From Hyphomicrobium sp. (GTDB lineage Bacteria > Pseudomonadota > Alphaproteobacteria > Rhizobiales > Hyphomicrobiaceae): a stretch of 50,707 bases of DNA. The translations under genes were made by a program, and so were the position numbers. The notes under the pieces are model-generated. The model ran no database searches. It was given only the letters and a program-made list of their open reading frames with translations, and was not told the DNA's origin. Every line of letters begins with the position of its first letter. Positions within the stretch are counted from its first letter, which is position 1. The DNA lies in assembly GCF_020852195.1 (NCBI RefSeq), contig NZ_JADZBI010000024.1, positions 1 to 50,707 on the forward strand, given 5' to 3'. Positions 27,163-36,053 of the stretch are shown here, one piece after another.

Positions 27163-28536
27163 ATGTCGCCTGTGCGCGTCCTTTCCTCATTGTTTGCGCT
27201 GGCCGCGGTCTGCGGCGCATTCCTTACCCCAGCCTCTCAGGCCCGTGCCGCCGAGCTCCAGCTCGGCGCGGAGCTCGGCCATTCCGCTATCGCCCGCAAG
27301 AGCGGCGAGCGTATCTATCTCCGTTTGTCGCTCAAGACGCTCGCGGCATCGGCCGCGCGCGATCGTCCGCCGATCAATGTCGCGCTCGTCATCGACCGAT
27401 CCGGCTCCATGAGCGGGGAGCGGCTGGCCGCGGCCAAGAAGGGCGCGCACGTGGCGCTCGAAAGGCTCGGCAGAGAGGATATCGTCTCGCTCGTCTCCTA
27501 CAACCACGAGGTGGATGTGCTCGCGGAAGCCGGCCGGCTTGGTGCGCAGCGTGACGCGCTCGATCGTGCGATCGACAAGCTCGTCGCATCCGGAACGACG
27601 GCGCTCTATGCCGGCGTCAAGGAAGGTGGCGAGCAGGTGAAGGCGCATCTGTCGGATCGCAAGGTCAACCGCGTGGTGCTGCTCTCCGACGGACTCGCCA
27701 ACGTAGGCCCCAGCTCGCCGTCCGAGCTCGCGGATCTCGGGCGCGCGCTCGCGGGCAAGGGCATCACGGTCTCCACGATCGGCCTCGGGCTCGACTACAA
27801 CGAGGATCTCATGCAGCGGCTCGCGGCCGCGAGCGACGGCAACCACGTGTTCGTGGAGCGGCCGAGCGACCTGCCCGAGATCTTCGACCGGGAGTTCGGC
27901 GATGCGCTCTCCGTGGCCGCGCGCGACATCATCATCCAGATCGAGTGCAAGTCGGGCTTCACGCCGAAGCGCGTGCTCGGCCGGGAGGCCGAGATCTTGG
28001 GCGGGCGCGTGACGCTGAAGCTCAACCAGCTTCCGGCCGATACCGAGCGCTACGTGGTGGTGGAGCTTGAGGTGCCGGCGTCGGGTCTCGGGGCTAGCGA
28101 GGGCGATGTGGCGAGCGTCGACGTGGAATATCTCAACCTCGACAGCGGCGCGCGGGCGACCTCCAAGGCAGCCGTCAAGGCGCGCTTCACGGATGATGCA
28201 AAGGAGGCGGAGGCGAGCGTGAACAAAGGCGTGATGAGCCAGGTGACGGAGCAGGTTGCGACCGAGAACAGCGAGAAGGCGGTCGAGTTGCGTGATGCGG
28301 GCGACATCTCGGCTGCGCGCAAGGTGCTTGAGGACAACGCGGCCTATCTCAACCGGCAGAAGAGCGCGCTTGGCGCCGGCGCCATGGCCGCGCCGTCGGC
28401 TTCGATCTCGGCGCTGGACAAGCTCGAGACGCGCAGCCGCGAGGCGGCGCAAAACCTCGAGGGCGAGAGCTGGGGCCGCGAGCGCAAGGCGCTGCGCTAT
28501 GATCAGCACAAGCGCAAGGTGCAGCAGTCGTACTAG
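27163..28536 (+). CDS. Secreted von Willebrand factor type A domain protein
   Basis: 457 residues from the ATG at 27163, which has GAGGAG 6 nt upstream; an earlier in-frame ATG lacks one and would bury the signal peptide. Signal peptide ~1-28 (cleavage near ARA/AEL). The VWA domain (~70-240) has an intact MIDAS: DRSGSMSG (DxSxS), the later Thr of SGTTALYAG, and LLSDGLAN. A beta-rich domain (~245-380) and a helical C-terminus (~385-457) follow. VWA/MIDAS proteins bind ligands through a divalent metal; here a periplasmic or surface role is expected, and the partner is unknown. It is flanked by two terminators, so it is probably a single-gene unit. Confidence 0.88.
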   Translation: MSPVRVLSSLFALAAVCGAFLTPASQARAAELQLGAELGHSAIARKSGERIYLRLSLKTLAASAARDRPPINVALVIDRSGSMSGERLAAAKKGAHVALERLGREDIVSLVSYNHEVDVLAEAGRLGAQRDALDRAIDKLVASGTTALYAGVKEGGEQVKAHLSDRKVNRVVLLSDGLANVGPSSPSELADLGRALAGKGITVSTIGLGLDYNEDLMQRLAAASDGNHVFVERPSDLPEIFDREFGDALSVAARDIIIQIECKSGFTPKRVLGREAEILGGRVTLKLNQLPADTERYVVVELEVPASGLGASEGDVASVDVEYLNLDSGARATSKAAVKARFTDDAKEAEASVNKGVMSQVTEQVATENSEKAVELRDAGDISAARKVLEDNAAYLNRQKSALGAGAMAAPSASISALDKLETRSREAAQNLEGESWGRERKALRYDQHKRKVQQSY

Positions 28537-28560
28537 GGCCAGTGATTGGCGAATGCGGCA

Positions 28561-28592
28561 AGGCGGAGCGTCTCACGCTCCGCCTTTTTTTT
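28561..28592 (+). terminator. Rho-independent terminator after the VWA gene
   Basis: AGGCGGAGCGT (28561-28571), CTC loop, ACGCTCCGCCT (28575-28585), followed by an eight-T run. A strong intrinsic terminator. Confidence 0.93.
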
Positions 28593-28729
28593 GCGCGAGG
28601 AACGATGGCGTACCCTGTTCCGCAGGTAACAGCAGTATACTGCGATTTGCAGACATCCTCGGTCTCAGCGGAGCGATGCGCTCGCTGCTAACCCCACGTG
28701 CAGACTGCATTTTCAGGCGAGGTTCAGGC

Positions 28730-29797
28730 ATGCGTGCATCACGGATTGACCAGGTTATGCGCGGCCTCGCAGGGCTCCTCATCCTCGTCGCCGGATCAGT
28801 GGGCGCGCTCGCGCCTCTGATGCCTGTGCAGAGCGCGTCAGCTCAGGACGTTCAGGCGGCGCTCCAAAAGGCCAACACTTACATCGAAGTCGCCAAAATG
28901 ACCGAGCGCGCCGTCGAGTCCTGGGAGCGCTATGGGAGCTGGGTCAACATGAAGACCGGGCCGACCGGAAAGGAGCGGTATATTTCCTACGGCATGTACG
29001 ATCTTAACGATCTGGACGGCCTTCTGAAGGAAGCACGCGCGGCAGCCGGCACGGAGCCCAGTGTTGCGAAGCTCGATGCGGCCATGACGCGCTACATCGA
29101 TGCCTACGAGGCTTTAGCTCCGGTCATCAACCAAGCGAGCGCCTACTACGAGCGCAACGGGTATGAGACCGACAAGGCAGCGGAGGGCCAGGCGCTACAC
29201 AAGCAGATGGTTCCGCTTGCTACCGCGTTCCTTGCCGAGCGCGACGCGATGATGCCGGAACTGCGCGCCTTCGTTCGTGACGTCGAAGGACAAGAGATTG
29301 CGTCGGTCGAGAAGCGCGAGGGCCGCTCGGCGACCTGGCAGGTCGGGCAGGTCATGCACGCGGCCAACCGTGTCGTCGACCTGTTTCCGCGGGACCGGCC
29401 TCAGCCGATCGACAGCGACACACTGGACGAGATGATCGACTCGCTTGGGCCCAATACGCCGGGCGAGACGTTCGACCAGATCATTGCCGGGGTCGTGCCG
29501 CCGAAAAATGCCGTCATCGACGTGAAGCGGTTCGGCGAAGAGCTCGATAAATACGCCGGGGCGGTCGACGTGCTCGATCGCTTCGCCGGGGAGAAGCCCG
29601 AAGGGTTCGAGGAGTTCAAGACGGCGTCGCACCGGATGCTGGACTTGCTGCGCGAATTTCAGGGGCCATTGACCCAGAGCCAGGGCCGCGAATTCGATGG
29701 CGGCGGTCAAATGGTTGGCCAGACCGTCGAGGTTTATTTCTCGATGCTGACTGCGAGCAGCCCGATTTCGGGCAGCCAACTGCGGTTCCTGCCCTAG
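28730..29797 (+). CDS. Exported DUF3829 (YiiG-like) protein
   Basis: 355 residues from the ATG at 28730 (GAGG about 8 nt upstream). Signal peptide 1-39 (RGLAGLLILVAGSVGALAPL, cleavage near ASA/QD). The body has the DUF3829 pattern: AALQKANTYIEVAKMTERAV...SWERYGSWV, then GPTGKERYISYGMYDLND, and a helical remainder. Members are secreted or lipoproteins of unknown function. The chain ends QLRFLP with no lipobox. It follows the VWA gene but a terminator separates them, so it is probably expressed independently. Confidence 0.8.
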   Translation: MRASRIDQVMRGLAGLLILVAGSVGALAPLMPVQSASAQDVQAALQKANTYIEVAKMTERAVESWERYGSWVNMKTGPTGKERYISYGMYDLNDLDGLLKEARAAAGTEPSVAKLDAAMTRYIDAYEALAPVINQASAYYERNGYETDKAAEGQALHKQMVPLATAFLAERDAMMPELRAFVRDVEGQEIASVEKREGRSATWQVGQVMHAANRVVDLFPRDRPQPIDSDTLDEMIDSLGPNTPGETFDQIIAGVVPPKNAVIDVKRFGEELDKYAGAVDVLDRFAGEKPEGFEEFKTASHRMLDLLREFQGPLTQSQGREFDGGGQMVGQTVEVYFSMLTASSPISGSQLRFLP

Positions 29798-29831
29798 GGC
29801 ACGCGCGTCGTGTCGATGGTCCGGAGGTCGT

Positions 29832-30314
29832 TCAGCTTAGACGGCCGACGGCTCCGATGTCGTAGTCGGTCACGAGAAAGCGTACCCGGCTGCCCGACAC
29901 TTCGATCGGTACCACCCCGATGGAGAGGTCCACCCGGCCTGTCGATCCGCCGATCAGAGCTCCGATCACGGGGCCGATGCGGCTAGTCATGAACTTGCCG
30001 AGGAAGAAGCTGCTGCTTTGCTGGTCGACCGCACCCAGCCCGACCGACCAGGGGGCGCCGAACTCGGTCTGGGTGTGCTCCAGATAGACGGACACGTTGC
30101 GCAAGCCAGCCTCGACCGGGCGCAGGGTCTCGGCCAAATCCCTATTCTCTATGCGGCGCGGATCGATGCTTCCGCTCAGTTTCAGCATCGGGACCGACTC
30201 GTTCGTCGTGCCGATCTGCCAGAGCCTCGCGACCCAACCCGAGAGCTGGGGGCGGAGAACGGAGATCTCCTTGTTGCCCGGAGGCGCACTTCCCGTGTAG
30301 GCGGCCGTGGTCAT
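29832..30314 (-). CDS. Unknown small protein
   Basis: 160 residues with a good ribosome site on the minus strand (GAGGAG, 4 nt from ATG). No signal peptide. The sequence looks globular and beta-rich (PMLKLSGSIDPRRIENRDL, VSVYLEHTQTEFG, VDLSIGVVPIEVSGSRVRFL) with one Gly-rich hydrophobic segment, IGPVIGALIGGSTG. No family was recognised. It converges with the DUF3829 gene and diverges from cbpA. Confidence 0.65.
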   Translation of the reverse strand: MTTAAYTGSAPPGNKEISVLRPQLSGWVARLWQIGTTNESVPMLKLSGSIDPRRIENRDLAETLRPVEAGLRNVSVYLEHTQTEFGAPWSVGLGAVDQQSSSFFLGKFMTSRIGPVIGALIGGSTGRVDLSIGVVPIEVSGSRVRFLVTDYDIGAVGRLS

Positions 30315-30466
30315 CGAACTCCTCTCTGTGTTGCTGCCATCGCTTTGGATCCCGAGACCTCACAGCATGCCACATTGTAGGCGTTGATCGAAATGTGCGC
30401 GCTGGCTTAGTCTACGCCTGCGCGTGCCGTGATCCTGCGGCCCGCTCCAACGAGAACATGAGACGC

Positions 30467-31387
30467 ATGGCCGATCCCTACGAGGTGTTGGGCGTCGAAC
30501 GCGACGCCAGCCAGGACGACATACGCAAGGCGTACCGCAAGGCCGCGAAGGAGACGCATCCCGATCTCAATCCCGGCAAGCCCGAAGCCGAGGAACGATT
30601 CAAGAAGATCAATGCCGCCTACGATATCATCGGCGATGCCGACAAGCGCAAGCGCTATGATGCCGGCGAGATCGACGAGACGGGCGCCGAGCGCCAGCCG
30701 GAGCGGCACTTCTATCGCGAGTATGCCGAGGCTGATCCCACCATGCGCTACGGTCGGCGTGGCCAGAGCGGCGGCGACGGTCAGGCAGACTTCGACTACG
30801 ACATCTTTGCCGATCTCTTTCGAGGGCGCGGAGAAAGGGGCGGCTTCCGCATGCCGCCCCAGGACGTGCGCTATGCGCTGGAAGTCGACTTCCTCGACGC
30901 GGTCAAGGGTGCGCGCAAAGTCGTGTCGATGCCCGACGGCAAAACGCTCGACATCGCGATCCCGCCGGGGATCAGCGAGGGCCAGGTGCTGCGTCTCAAG
31001 GGGCAGGGATTGCCGGGCTCGGACGGAAAGCCGGGCGACGCCTATGTCGAGATCTCGGTCAGGCCGCATGCAATCTTCAAGCGCGAGGGGCTGGATATCC
31101 TGAGCACGCTCCCGGTCTCGCTCGGCGAGGCGCTGAACGGTGCGAGCGTCCGCGCCGAAACGGTGGACGGGCCGGTCGACCTCACGGTGCCGAAGGGCGT
31201 CAAGGAGGGGGCGAAACTGAGGTTGCGCGGCAAGGGTGTGCCGCGCGGCAAAGACGGCGGACGCGGCGATCAACTGGTCACGATTCATATCGTGCCCCCG
31301 CAGGGCGCCGACGACGCCCTGGCTCAGTTCATGGCCGAATGGGAAAAAGCTCACCCGCAGAACCCGCGCGGAAGGGACGCAGCGTGA
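30467..31387 (+). CDS. cbpA: CbpA-type DnaJ co-chaperone
   Basis: 306 residues; the ATG at 30467 (MADPYEVLGV) is chosen over one 9 nt upstream, since it is nearest the J-domain. The J-domain spans ~3-70 with HPD at 31-33, which stimulates DnaK ATPase. A Gly/Arg-rich linker follows, then the two C-terminal substrate-binding beta domains (~125-290: VDFLDAVKGARKVVSMPDGK, GISEGQVLRLKGQG, LPVSLGEALNGASV, GKGVPRGKDGGRGD). There is no zinc-finger, which separates CbpA from DnaJ proper. It is followed after 1 nt by its regulator cbpM. Confidence 0.93.
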   Translation: MADPYEVLGVERDASQDDIRKAYRKAAKETHPDLNPGKPEAEERFKKINAAYDIIGDADKRKRYDAGEIDETGAERQPERHFYREYAEADPTMRYGRRGQSGGDGQADFDYDIFADLFRGRGERGGFRMPPQDVRYALEVDFLDAVKGARKVVSMPDGKTLDIAIPPGISEGQVLRLKGQGLPGSDGKPGDAYVEISVRPHAIFKREGLDILSTLPVSLGEALNGASVRAETVDGPVDLTVPKGVKEGAKLRLRGKGVPRGKDGGRGDQLVTIHIVPPQGADDALAQFMAEWEKAHPQNPRGRDAA

Positions 31388-31388
31388 C

Positions 31389-31727
31389 ATGATCCGAGAA
31401 GGCGAGCTCATCGCGCAGTTCACGTGCCTCGAGCAGCACGTCCTGGTGGCATGGATCGATGAGGGCGTGATCGAACCCCACCGCGACGCTGCGGGCTATC
31501 TGTTCGATCGTATCGATCAGGCGCGCGTGGCGCTGGCGTGCGACCTGCACTATCGCATGGGGCTCGACCACGCGAGCCTGCCCGTCATCCTGTCGCTGAT
31601 CGATCAACTGCATGATGCCCGCAACCATCTCAGGGCGCTGACTCGCGGAGTATCGGAGCAACCCGATGCCGTGCAGCGCGAGATCACCCGCTGGATCACG
31701 GGTGTCCGCGAGGCCGAGAACGAGTAG
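31389..31727 (+). CDS. cbpM: CbpA modulator protein
   Basis: 112 residues. It begins 1 nt after the cbpA stop (TGACATG), a coupled arrangement diagnostic of the cbpA-cbpM pair. The sequence matches the MerR-like CbpM fold: LEQHVLVAWIDEGVIEP, then YLFDRIDQARVALACDLHYRMGLDHASLPVILSLIDQLH. CbpM binds the J-domain of CbpA and blocks its stimulation of DnaK. Confidence 0.9.
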   Translation: MIREGELIAQFTCLEQHVLVAWIDEGVIEPHRDAAGYLFDRIDQARVALACDLHYRMGLDHASLPVILSLIDQLHDARNHLRALTRGVSEQPDAVQREITRWITGVREAENE

Positions 31728-31770
31728 AAACGATCTCGTTCAGGTCCTTGAAATCCGAGACGCTTTCGAC

Positions 31771-31800
31771 CGGAGCGATCGCCCGTATCCGGTCGCTCCG
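31771..31800. repeat. Stem-loop between cbpM and the first riboswitch
   Basis: CGGAGCGA and TCGCTCCG pair across a 14-nt GC-rich loop, 43 nt past cbpM. No T tract follows, so it may act as a rho-dependent stop or an mRNA 3' stabiliser. Confidence 0.35.
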
Positions 31801-31882
31801 CCGCGGTCGCGGTCCGCTCCGGCCGATGTGGCAGTTTTGTATCTCGCGGCTGAGGCGCCATGACGCGCACGCAGGAATTGCA

Positions 31883-31912
31883 TTGACAGGCGAGAAATCC
31901 TGCGGCGCATTA
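31883..31912 (+). promoter_or_regulatory. Candidate promoter of B12 operon I
   Basis: TTGACA at 31883-31888 lies shortly upstream of the riboswitch; GCATTA at 31907-31912 is at 18-nt spacing and is a weak -10. The same CATTGACA context recurs upstream of the second riboswitch. Confidence 0.5.
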
Positions 31913-31924
31913 GGGGCGTGACGG

Positions 31925-32110
31925 TGATGCCACACGCGCAAGCGGGTGGCGACCAAGAGGGAACACGGTGAGGCGGCAACGCCTAATCCGTGGCTGCGCC
32001 CGCAACTGTTAGCGGCGAGTCCTCTCCTACATTGCCACTGGCGCTCCGCATTGGAGATCCGGGAAGGCTGGAGAGTGACGTTTGAGCCGTGAGCCAGGAG
32101 ACCTGCCGGC
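31925..32110 (+). promoter_or_regulatory. Cobalamin riboswitch I (upstream of btuB)
   Basis: All landmark motifs of the cobalamin aptamer occur in order: AGAGGGAACACGGTG (~31959-31973), TGGCTGCGCCCGCAACTGT (~31992-32010), GCCACTGG, CCGGGAAGGCTGG (~32059-32071), and the B12 box GCCAGGAGACCTGCC (32093-32107). It is on the coding strand, 235 nt before the btuB start. Adenosyl- or methylcobalamin binding should switch the btuB operon off. Boundaries are approximate. Confidence 0.93.
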
Positions 32111-32204
32111 ACGAGTCGCCCATCCTCCGTGCGGTGCGCGCGGTTGGAACGGTTACCCGTAGTGGCGGCTGATGTGCAACCGATTGGGAGCAACGTCAGG
32201 CATG
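32111..32204 (+). promoter_or_regulatory. Conserved 3' extension of riboswitch I
   Basis: This ~94-nt block directly 3' of the aptamer is about 80-85% identical by hand alignment to the block after riboswitch II (37035-37127). It contains the motif TCGCCCATCC, which is identical in both and may form a loop, a CCCGTAGTGGCG segment, and a hairpin at 32169-32199 (CTGATGTGC with GCAACGTCAG). It is probably the shared expression platform. The last 140 nt before btuB show nothing else except GGGGGTC as ribosome site. Confidence 0.6.
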
Positions 32205-32344
32205 GCCGGGGTCAATCACGCCGTCTAATCCACATTGCGGAAGGGTAACGCCGGCAGCGCGTCTTCGCGGGTGCGGGCGGTGATGCCGCTTTTTTGATGT
32301 GAGTGTCTGGGTCGCTTCCGTCGATCAATCGCGACGGGGGTCAA

Positions 32345-34348
32345 ATGTCTTTCTCCAAGCCTTTTGCGTTCAGGCTCGTACTCGGAGCCTGCACGAGCAC
32401 GATTGCAATCGCCTCGTTATGGGCAGGCAACGCATCGGCCCAGAGCGCCGGTGTCACCACGCTCGAGGGTATCGTCATCGAAGGCGACAGCCGCGGAACC
32501 GACGTGGACGCGGAAAAGGTCGGCACAGCCGTCACCGTCATCACCGGTGAGGAGCTGCAGCAGCGTGGCATCACCTATGTGAGCGAGGCGCTTCGCTCCG
32601 TGCCGGGTGTCTCCATCAGCCGGAGCGGGCCGTTCGGCGGGTTGACGCAAGCCCGTATCCGCGGCGCCGAGGGCAACCACACCCTGGTCATCATCGATGG
32701 CATCGAGGTGAGCGATCCGGGCCAGGGCGAGTTCGACCTTTCCACGCTGGTTACGGAGAATATCGAGCGGATCGAGGTTCTGCGCGGTGCGCAGAGCGCG
32801 CTTTGGGGCTCGAATGCCACCGCCGGCGTCATCAACATCATCACGAAGAAGGCGGAGCCCGGCGCGCGCGTCGGTATCAAGGCGGAAGGCGGCAGCTTCG
32901 GAACCAAGCTCCTCTCCGGATACGCTTCCGCCGCGAACACCTGGGCACGCGGTATCGTGAGCGCATCCGGGCTCGACACGGACGGCTACAGCTCGTCGCC
33001 GTACGGCGACGAGGACGACGAGTACGATAACCGTACCATCTCGTTCAAAGGCGATGCTGATGTGCTGCCGTTCCTGAACATCGACGGCGTGGTTCGCAAG
33101 ACGCGTACCCGTGCGCAGTTCGATCCCCAGGATTTCAGCGACAGCGGCCCTCCCTTTTTCACCCCCGGACCCAATTACGGCCTTGTCGTCGATGGGGACC
33201 GATCAAGCGCGGTCGACCAGCTCTTTGCCGCCACGCGGGCCACTCTGAGCACGTTCGACGGACACTGGAAGCATTCGGTGTTCTTCAACAGGACGGACTA
33301 CGAGACTGAGGGCTTTGCCGATCAGGTTCGAAACTCCGGCAACAAGGGTACACGCGACAGCTTCGGATACCAGACCACGGTTCAGTTCAACACGCCGTCG
33401 ATCGCCAACGCGAAGCACACGATCGTCGGGTTGATCGAGGAGGAGACCGAGACGTTCCGCAACACGGGTCCGTTCGATACTCCTGCGCAACGCGACAAGA
33501 AGGAGCGCACGCTCCAGGGCCACGTGGCGGAATATCGGCTCGAGCTGTTCGACAGCCTCTTTCTGACGGGCGCTTACAGGTTCGACAAGAACGACGCCTT
33601 CGACGATGCCGAAACCTACCGCTTCACCGCCGCCTATCTGCTGGCTCAGACGGGCACGCGCTTTCATGGAAGCTACGGCAAGGGCGTGACGAACCCGACG
33701 TTCGTCGAGCAGTTCGGCTTCTTTCCCGATCAGTTCATCGGGAACCCGAACCTCGTTCCCGAGGAATCGATCTCCTGGGATGTCGGTATCGAGCAGAGCT
33801 TCTTCAACAAGGCGCTCCTGGTCGACGTGACCTACTTCCGGGCCAAACTCAAGAATGAGATCGACACGATTTTCCCTGCGCCGTCATTTCTCGCAACACC
33901 GATCAATTTGGAGGACGAAAGCACGCGGGAGGGCATCGAGATCACGGTTACCGCGCGTCCCACGGACAACCTGGATATCGTCGCGACATACACGCACCTC
34001 GATGCCTATCAGACCCGTGGTGCTCTGACCGCCCGAGAGATCCGCAGGCCGGAGCATCAGGCGAGCCTCAATGCGACCTACAGGTTCTCGGAGCGGGCTC
34101 GGACGACGGTGAGCGCGGTCTACAACGGCGAGGCCTACGACAGCAGCTTCGTTCCGTCGGTTCCGTCTCCGGTTCTTCTCGATGGCTACACCTTGGTGAC
34201 GGTGGTCGGAGAGTACGATCTTTCGGATCAGCTCACGGCGTTCGCGCGCGTCGAGAACGTTCTGAACGAGGATTATCAGGAGGTCTTCGGCTATGAGACC
34301 GCGGAAATCGCGGCCTATGCCGGAGTCCGCATGCGGTTCGGCGATTAA
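32345..34348 (+). CDS. btuB: TonB-dependent vitamin B12 receptor
   Basis: 667 residues from the ATG at 32345, preceded by GGGGGTC; an earlier in-frame ATG lacks a site. Signal peptide ~1-32 (ending NASAQ). Residues ~58-170 are the plug domain (TAVTVITGEELQQRG, SVPGVSISRSG, RIRGAEGNHTLVIIDGIEV, ERIEVLRGAQSALWGSNATAGVINIITKK), the rest a 22-strand barrel. The plug and the riboswitch leader identify it as BtuB-type, importing cobalamin or related corrinoids across the outer membrane. The C-terminus is RMRFGD rather than ending in Phe. A perfect stem-loop follows it, and three further genes lie on the same strand. Confidence 0.93.
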   Translation: MSFSKPFAFRLVLGACTSTIAIASLWAGNASAQSAGVTTLEGIVIEGDSRGTDVDAEKVGTAVTVITGEELQQRGITYVSEALRSVPGVSISRSGPFGGLTQARIRGAEGNHTLVIIDGIEVSDPGQGEFDLSTLVTENIERIEVLRGAQSALWGSNATAGVINIITKKAEPGARVGIKAEGGSFGTKLLSGYASAANTWARGIVSASGLDTDGYSSSPYGDEDDEYDNRTISFKGDADVLPFLNIDGVVRKTRTRAQFDPQDFSDSGPPFFTPGPNYGLVVDGDRSSAVDQLFAATRATLSTFDGHWKHSVFFNRTDYETEGFADQVRNSGNKGTRDSFGYQTTVQFNTPSIANAKHTIVGLIEEETETFRNTGPFDTPAQRDKKERTLQGHVAEYRLELFDSLFLTGAYRFDKNDAFDDAETYRFTAAYLLAQTGTRFHGSYGKGVTNPTFVEQFGFFPDQFIGNPNLVPEESISWDVGIEQSFFNKALLVDVTYFRAKLKNEIDTIFPAPSFLATPINLEDESTREGIEITVTARPTDNLDIVATYTHLDAYQTRGALTAREIRRPEHQASLNATYRFSERARTTVSAVYNGEAYDSSFVPSVPSPVLLDGYTLVTVVGEYDLSDQLTAFARVENVLNEDYQEVFGYETAEIAAYAGVRMRFGD

Positions 34349-34353
34349 GAGCC

Positions 34354-34377
34354 CTGGCGGAGGCTCGCCTCCGCCAG
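34354..34377 (+). terminator. Stem-loop just after btuB
   Basis: CTGGCGGAGG, loop CTCG, CCTCCGCCAG is a perfect 10-bp GC-rich hairpin 6 nt past the btuB stop. No T run follows, so it may only attenuate or stabilise the upstream message rather than end the operon. Confidence 0.5.
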
Positions 34378-34449
34378 TTCGAAAGTGGATAGGGGGCCCT
34401 GCCCGGAGTCATTTCTGCGGCTGGGCCCTCTTCGCCCCATGGAGCTCCT

Positions 34450-35091
34450 ATGACGACACCAGCGATCGAGAATCTGTCGGCGGCGGATGAAAGCCAATCC
34501 AACGCTCCGCGCGAGCCGACGCAGATCCTGCGGAACGGCGACGGCTCGCCAAGCCGAGAGGTTTGGGAGCTGCCGCTCGACGAGGCATTCCTGCACGCTT
34601 TTCTGTGCGATGTTTTCGAGACGCACTGGCGGGGTCTCTGCTTCGGACCGCTGATCCAAGGCGCGGCCTACGAGATGCGCTGTCCGGGTCCGCCGACCAA
34701 GATCTCGCTGCTCGACGGCTATCTGACGGTGATGTTCGAGCACGGCGGCCACTTCCACCTCTGCATCGGCGAAAACAAAGGCTCGGAGCGCTTTCCCGTC
34801 AGCCCTGAGCTGCGCGCCCACAGGCGTCCCTCGAAGGCACAGATCTTCCGCGGCTTCGGTGCCGACGCCAAGCCCGTAACCTGGGGCTTCGAGATGTGGA
34901 ACGGCAAGGGTGAGCCGATGATCTCGATCTTCTTTCCCAACCCCTTCATCAACGAGGACGACAGCCTGGCCGACGAGCCCGATTGGACCCGTCTCAAGAC
35001 GTGGCGCGCGGTCGCAAAGAGGTGGCTCGGCCGTGATCCGGAAGTGCTCGATTGCGAGGGGCGGGGATTTCGAGCCGGCAAGGTGCACTGA
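34450..35091 (+). CDS. Uncharacterised protein in the B12-regulated operon (possibly DUF7676-like)
   Basis: 213 residues with GGAG 5 nt before the ATG. Soluble, no signal peptide. Distinct blocks are VWELPLDEAFLHAFLCDVFE, HWRGLCFGPLIQGAAYEM, LLDGYLTVMFEHGGHFHLCIGE, SPELRAHRRPSKAQIFR and FFPNPFINEDDSLADEPDW. The HGGHFHLCIGE segment could bind a metal. I believe similar proteins sit near B12 or cobalt genes in other alphaproteobacteria (perhaps the DUF7676 family), but this is from memory and uncertain. Its place between btuB and tonB suggests a role in corrinoid or cobalt handling. Confidence 0.75.
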   Translation: MTTPAIENLSAADESQSNAPREPTQILRNGDGSPSREVWELPLDEAFLHAFLCDVFETHWRGLCFGPLIQGAAYEMRCPGPPTKISLLDGYLTVMFEHGGHFHLCIGENKGSERFPVSPELRAHRRPSKAQIFRGFGADAKPVTWGFEMWNGKGEPMISIFFPNPFINEDDSLADEPDWTRLKTWRAVAKRWLGRDPEVLDCEGRGFRAGKVH

Positions 35092-35106
35092 GGCGGTATC
35101 CGACCG

Positions 35107-36012
35107 ATGATACCCGGTGGGCATGACATATCGTCTGGTGGCGGCCGAGCGGGGCGCACGATCGCGACGTGTGCGAGCGGGGTCGCGTCGCTGCTGCTTC
35201 ACGGCGCTGTGCTTGCGGCGGTCGTGTTCTGGGTCGAGCGTTCGCCCGGCGCCATCACGCCTCCGACCGAGGCTGCCAGCGTCGAGCTGCTGCAATCCGA
35301 AGTCCTGGAGGCGGTGACGGCGCAATCCGTCGAGGCCGCCGCTTCGCCGGCGTCGGTTCAATCTGTCCTCGGCGACACGGTGGAGCAGGCTGCCGCCAGC
35401 GCGCCCGCCACAGAGCAACTCAAGCCCGTGGATCCCACCGAGCAAGTCGACGCGACAGACGTTGCTGCCGTGGAGACCGAGCAGCCGACGCCAAAGGGGC
35501 TCGACAGTCTCGAGGGGGCGCTCGAGACCGAGGAGCAGGCCGGCACGGAGAAGGCGGCGTCTGACGCGCCTCCCAACAAGGCCAAGGAGCTTCGCGAGCC
35601 CTCCCGACGGGAGCGGCCGGTCAAGACCGCGAAGCTTCACGATCCTTCCGAGCCGCGCAAGACGGAGAGCCGTTCGAAACAGAAGGGCGGTGCCGCCTCC
35701 CGAGCGACACAAGGTTCGGCCGCCTCGGCAGGACGTGTTTCCGCAAGCCGGGGTTCGGCAATCAACTACGCGGCCATCGTGCGCGCCCGCGTTGCGTCGA
35801 GAAAGCCTCCCGCCGGCGGACAGCGCGGAACCGTCGTGGTCTCTTTCGGGGTCTCGAAATCCGGCGGCCTCGCTTATGCAAGCATTGCCCGTTCGTCAGG
35901 TAATCCCGGCCTCGATGGGCGGGTTCTGTCAGCGGTCCGGGGCGCGGGTCCTTTTCCGCCGCCGCCACCCGGTGCGGGCTTGCGGTTCGCCATTCCGTTC
36001 TATTTCCGGTGA
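35107..36012 (+). CDS. TonB-like energy transducer dedicated to the B12 locus
   Basis: 301 residues. A single N-terminal membrane anchor (~22-42: GVASLLLHGAVLAAVVFW) is followed by a long periplasmic region rich in Glu, Ala, Pro and Lys, and a C-terminal TonB domain at ~215-301 (INYAAIVRARVASRKPPAGGQRGTVVVSFGV...LDGRVLSAVRGAGPFPPPP, IPFYF). TonB carries proton-motive-force energy from ExbBD to outer-membrane receptors. Sitting two genes after btuB under a B12 riboswitch, it is probably a dedicated transducer for the two receptors of this locus. exbB and exbD are not in the window, so it must use copies elsewhere. Confidence 0.88.
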   Translation: MIPGGHDISSGGGRAGRTIATCASGVASLLLHGAVLAAVVFWVERSPGAITPPTEAASVELLQSEVLEAVTAQSVEAAASPASVQSVLGDTVEQAAASAPATEQLKPVDPTEQVDATDVAAVETEQPTPKGLDSLEGALETEEQAGTEKAASDAPPNKAKELREPSRRERPVKTAKLHDPSEPRKTESRSKQKGGAASRATQGSAASAGRVSASRGSAINYAAIVRARVASRKPPAGGQRGTVVVSFGVSKSGGLAYASIARSSGNPGLDGRVLSAVRGAGPFPPPPPGAGLRFAIPFYFR

Positions 36013-36053
36013 CAACAGCCCGCACGACGCGGGCCAACTGAGAGGAGAAGACG

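Noticed and set aside
28256..28729. 5' extension of the DUF3829 reading frame
   Set aside because: It would start inside the VWA gene and cross its terminator; the signal peptide begins at 28730.
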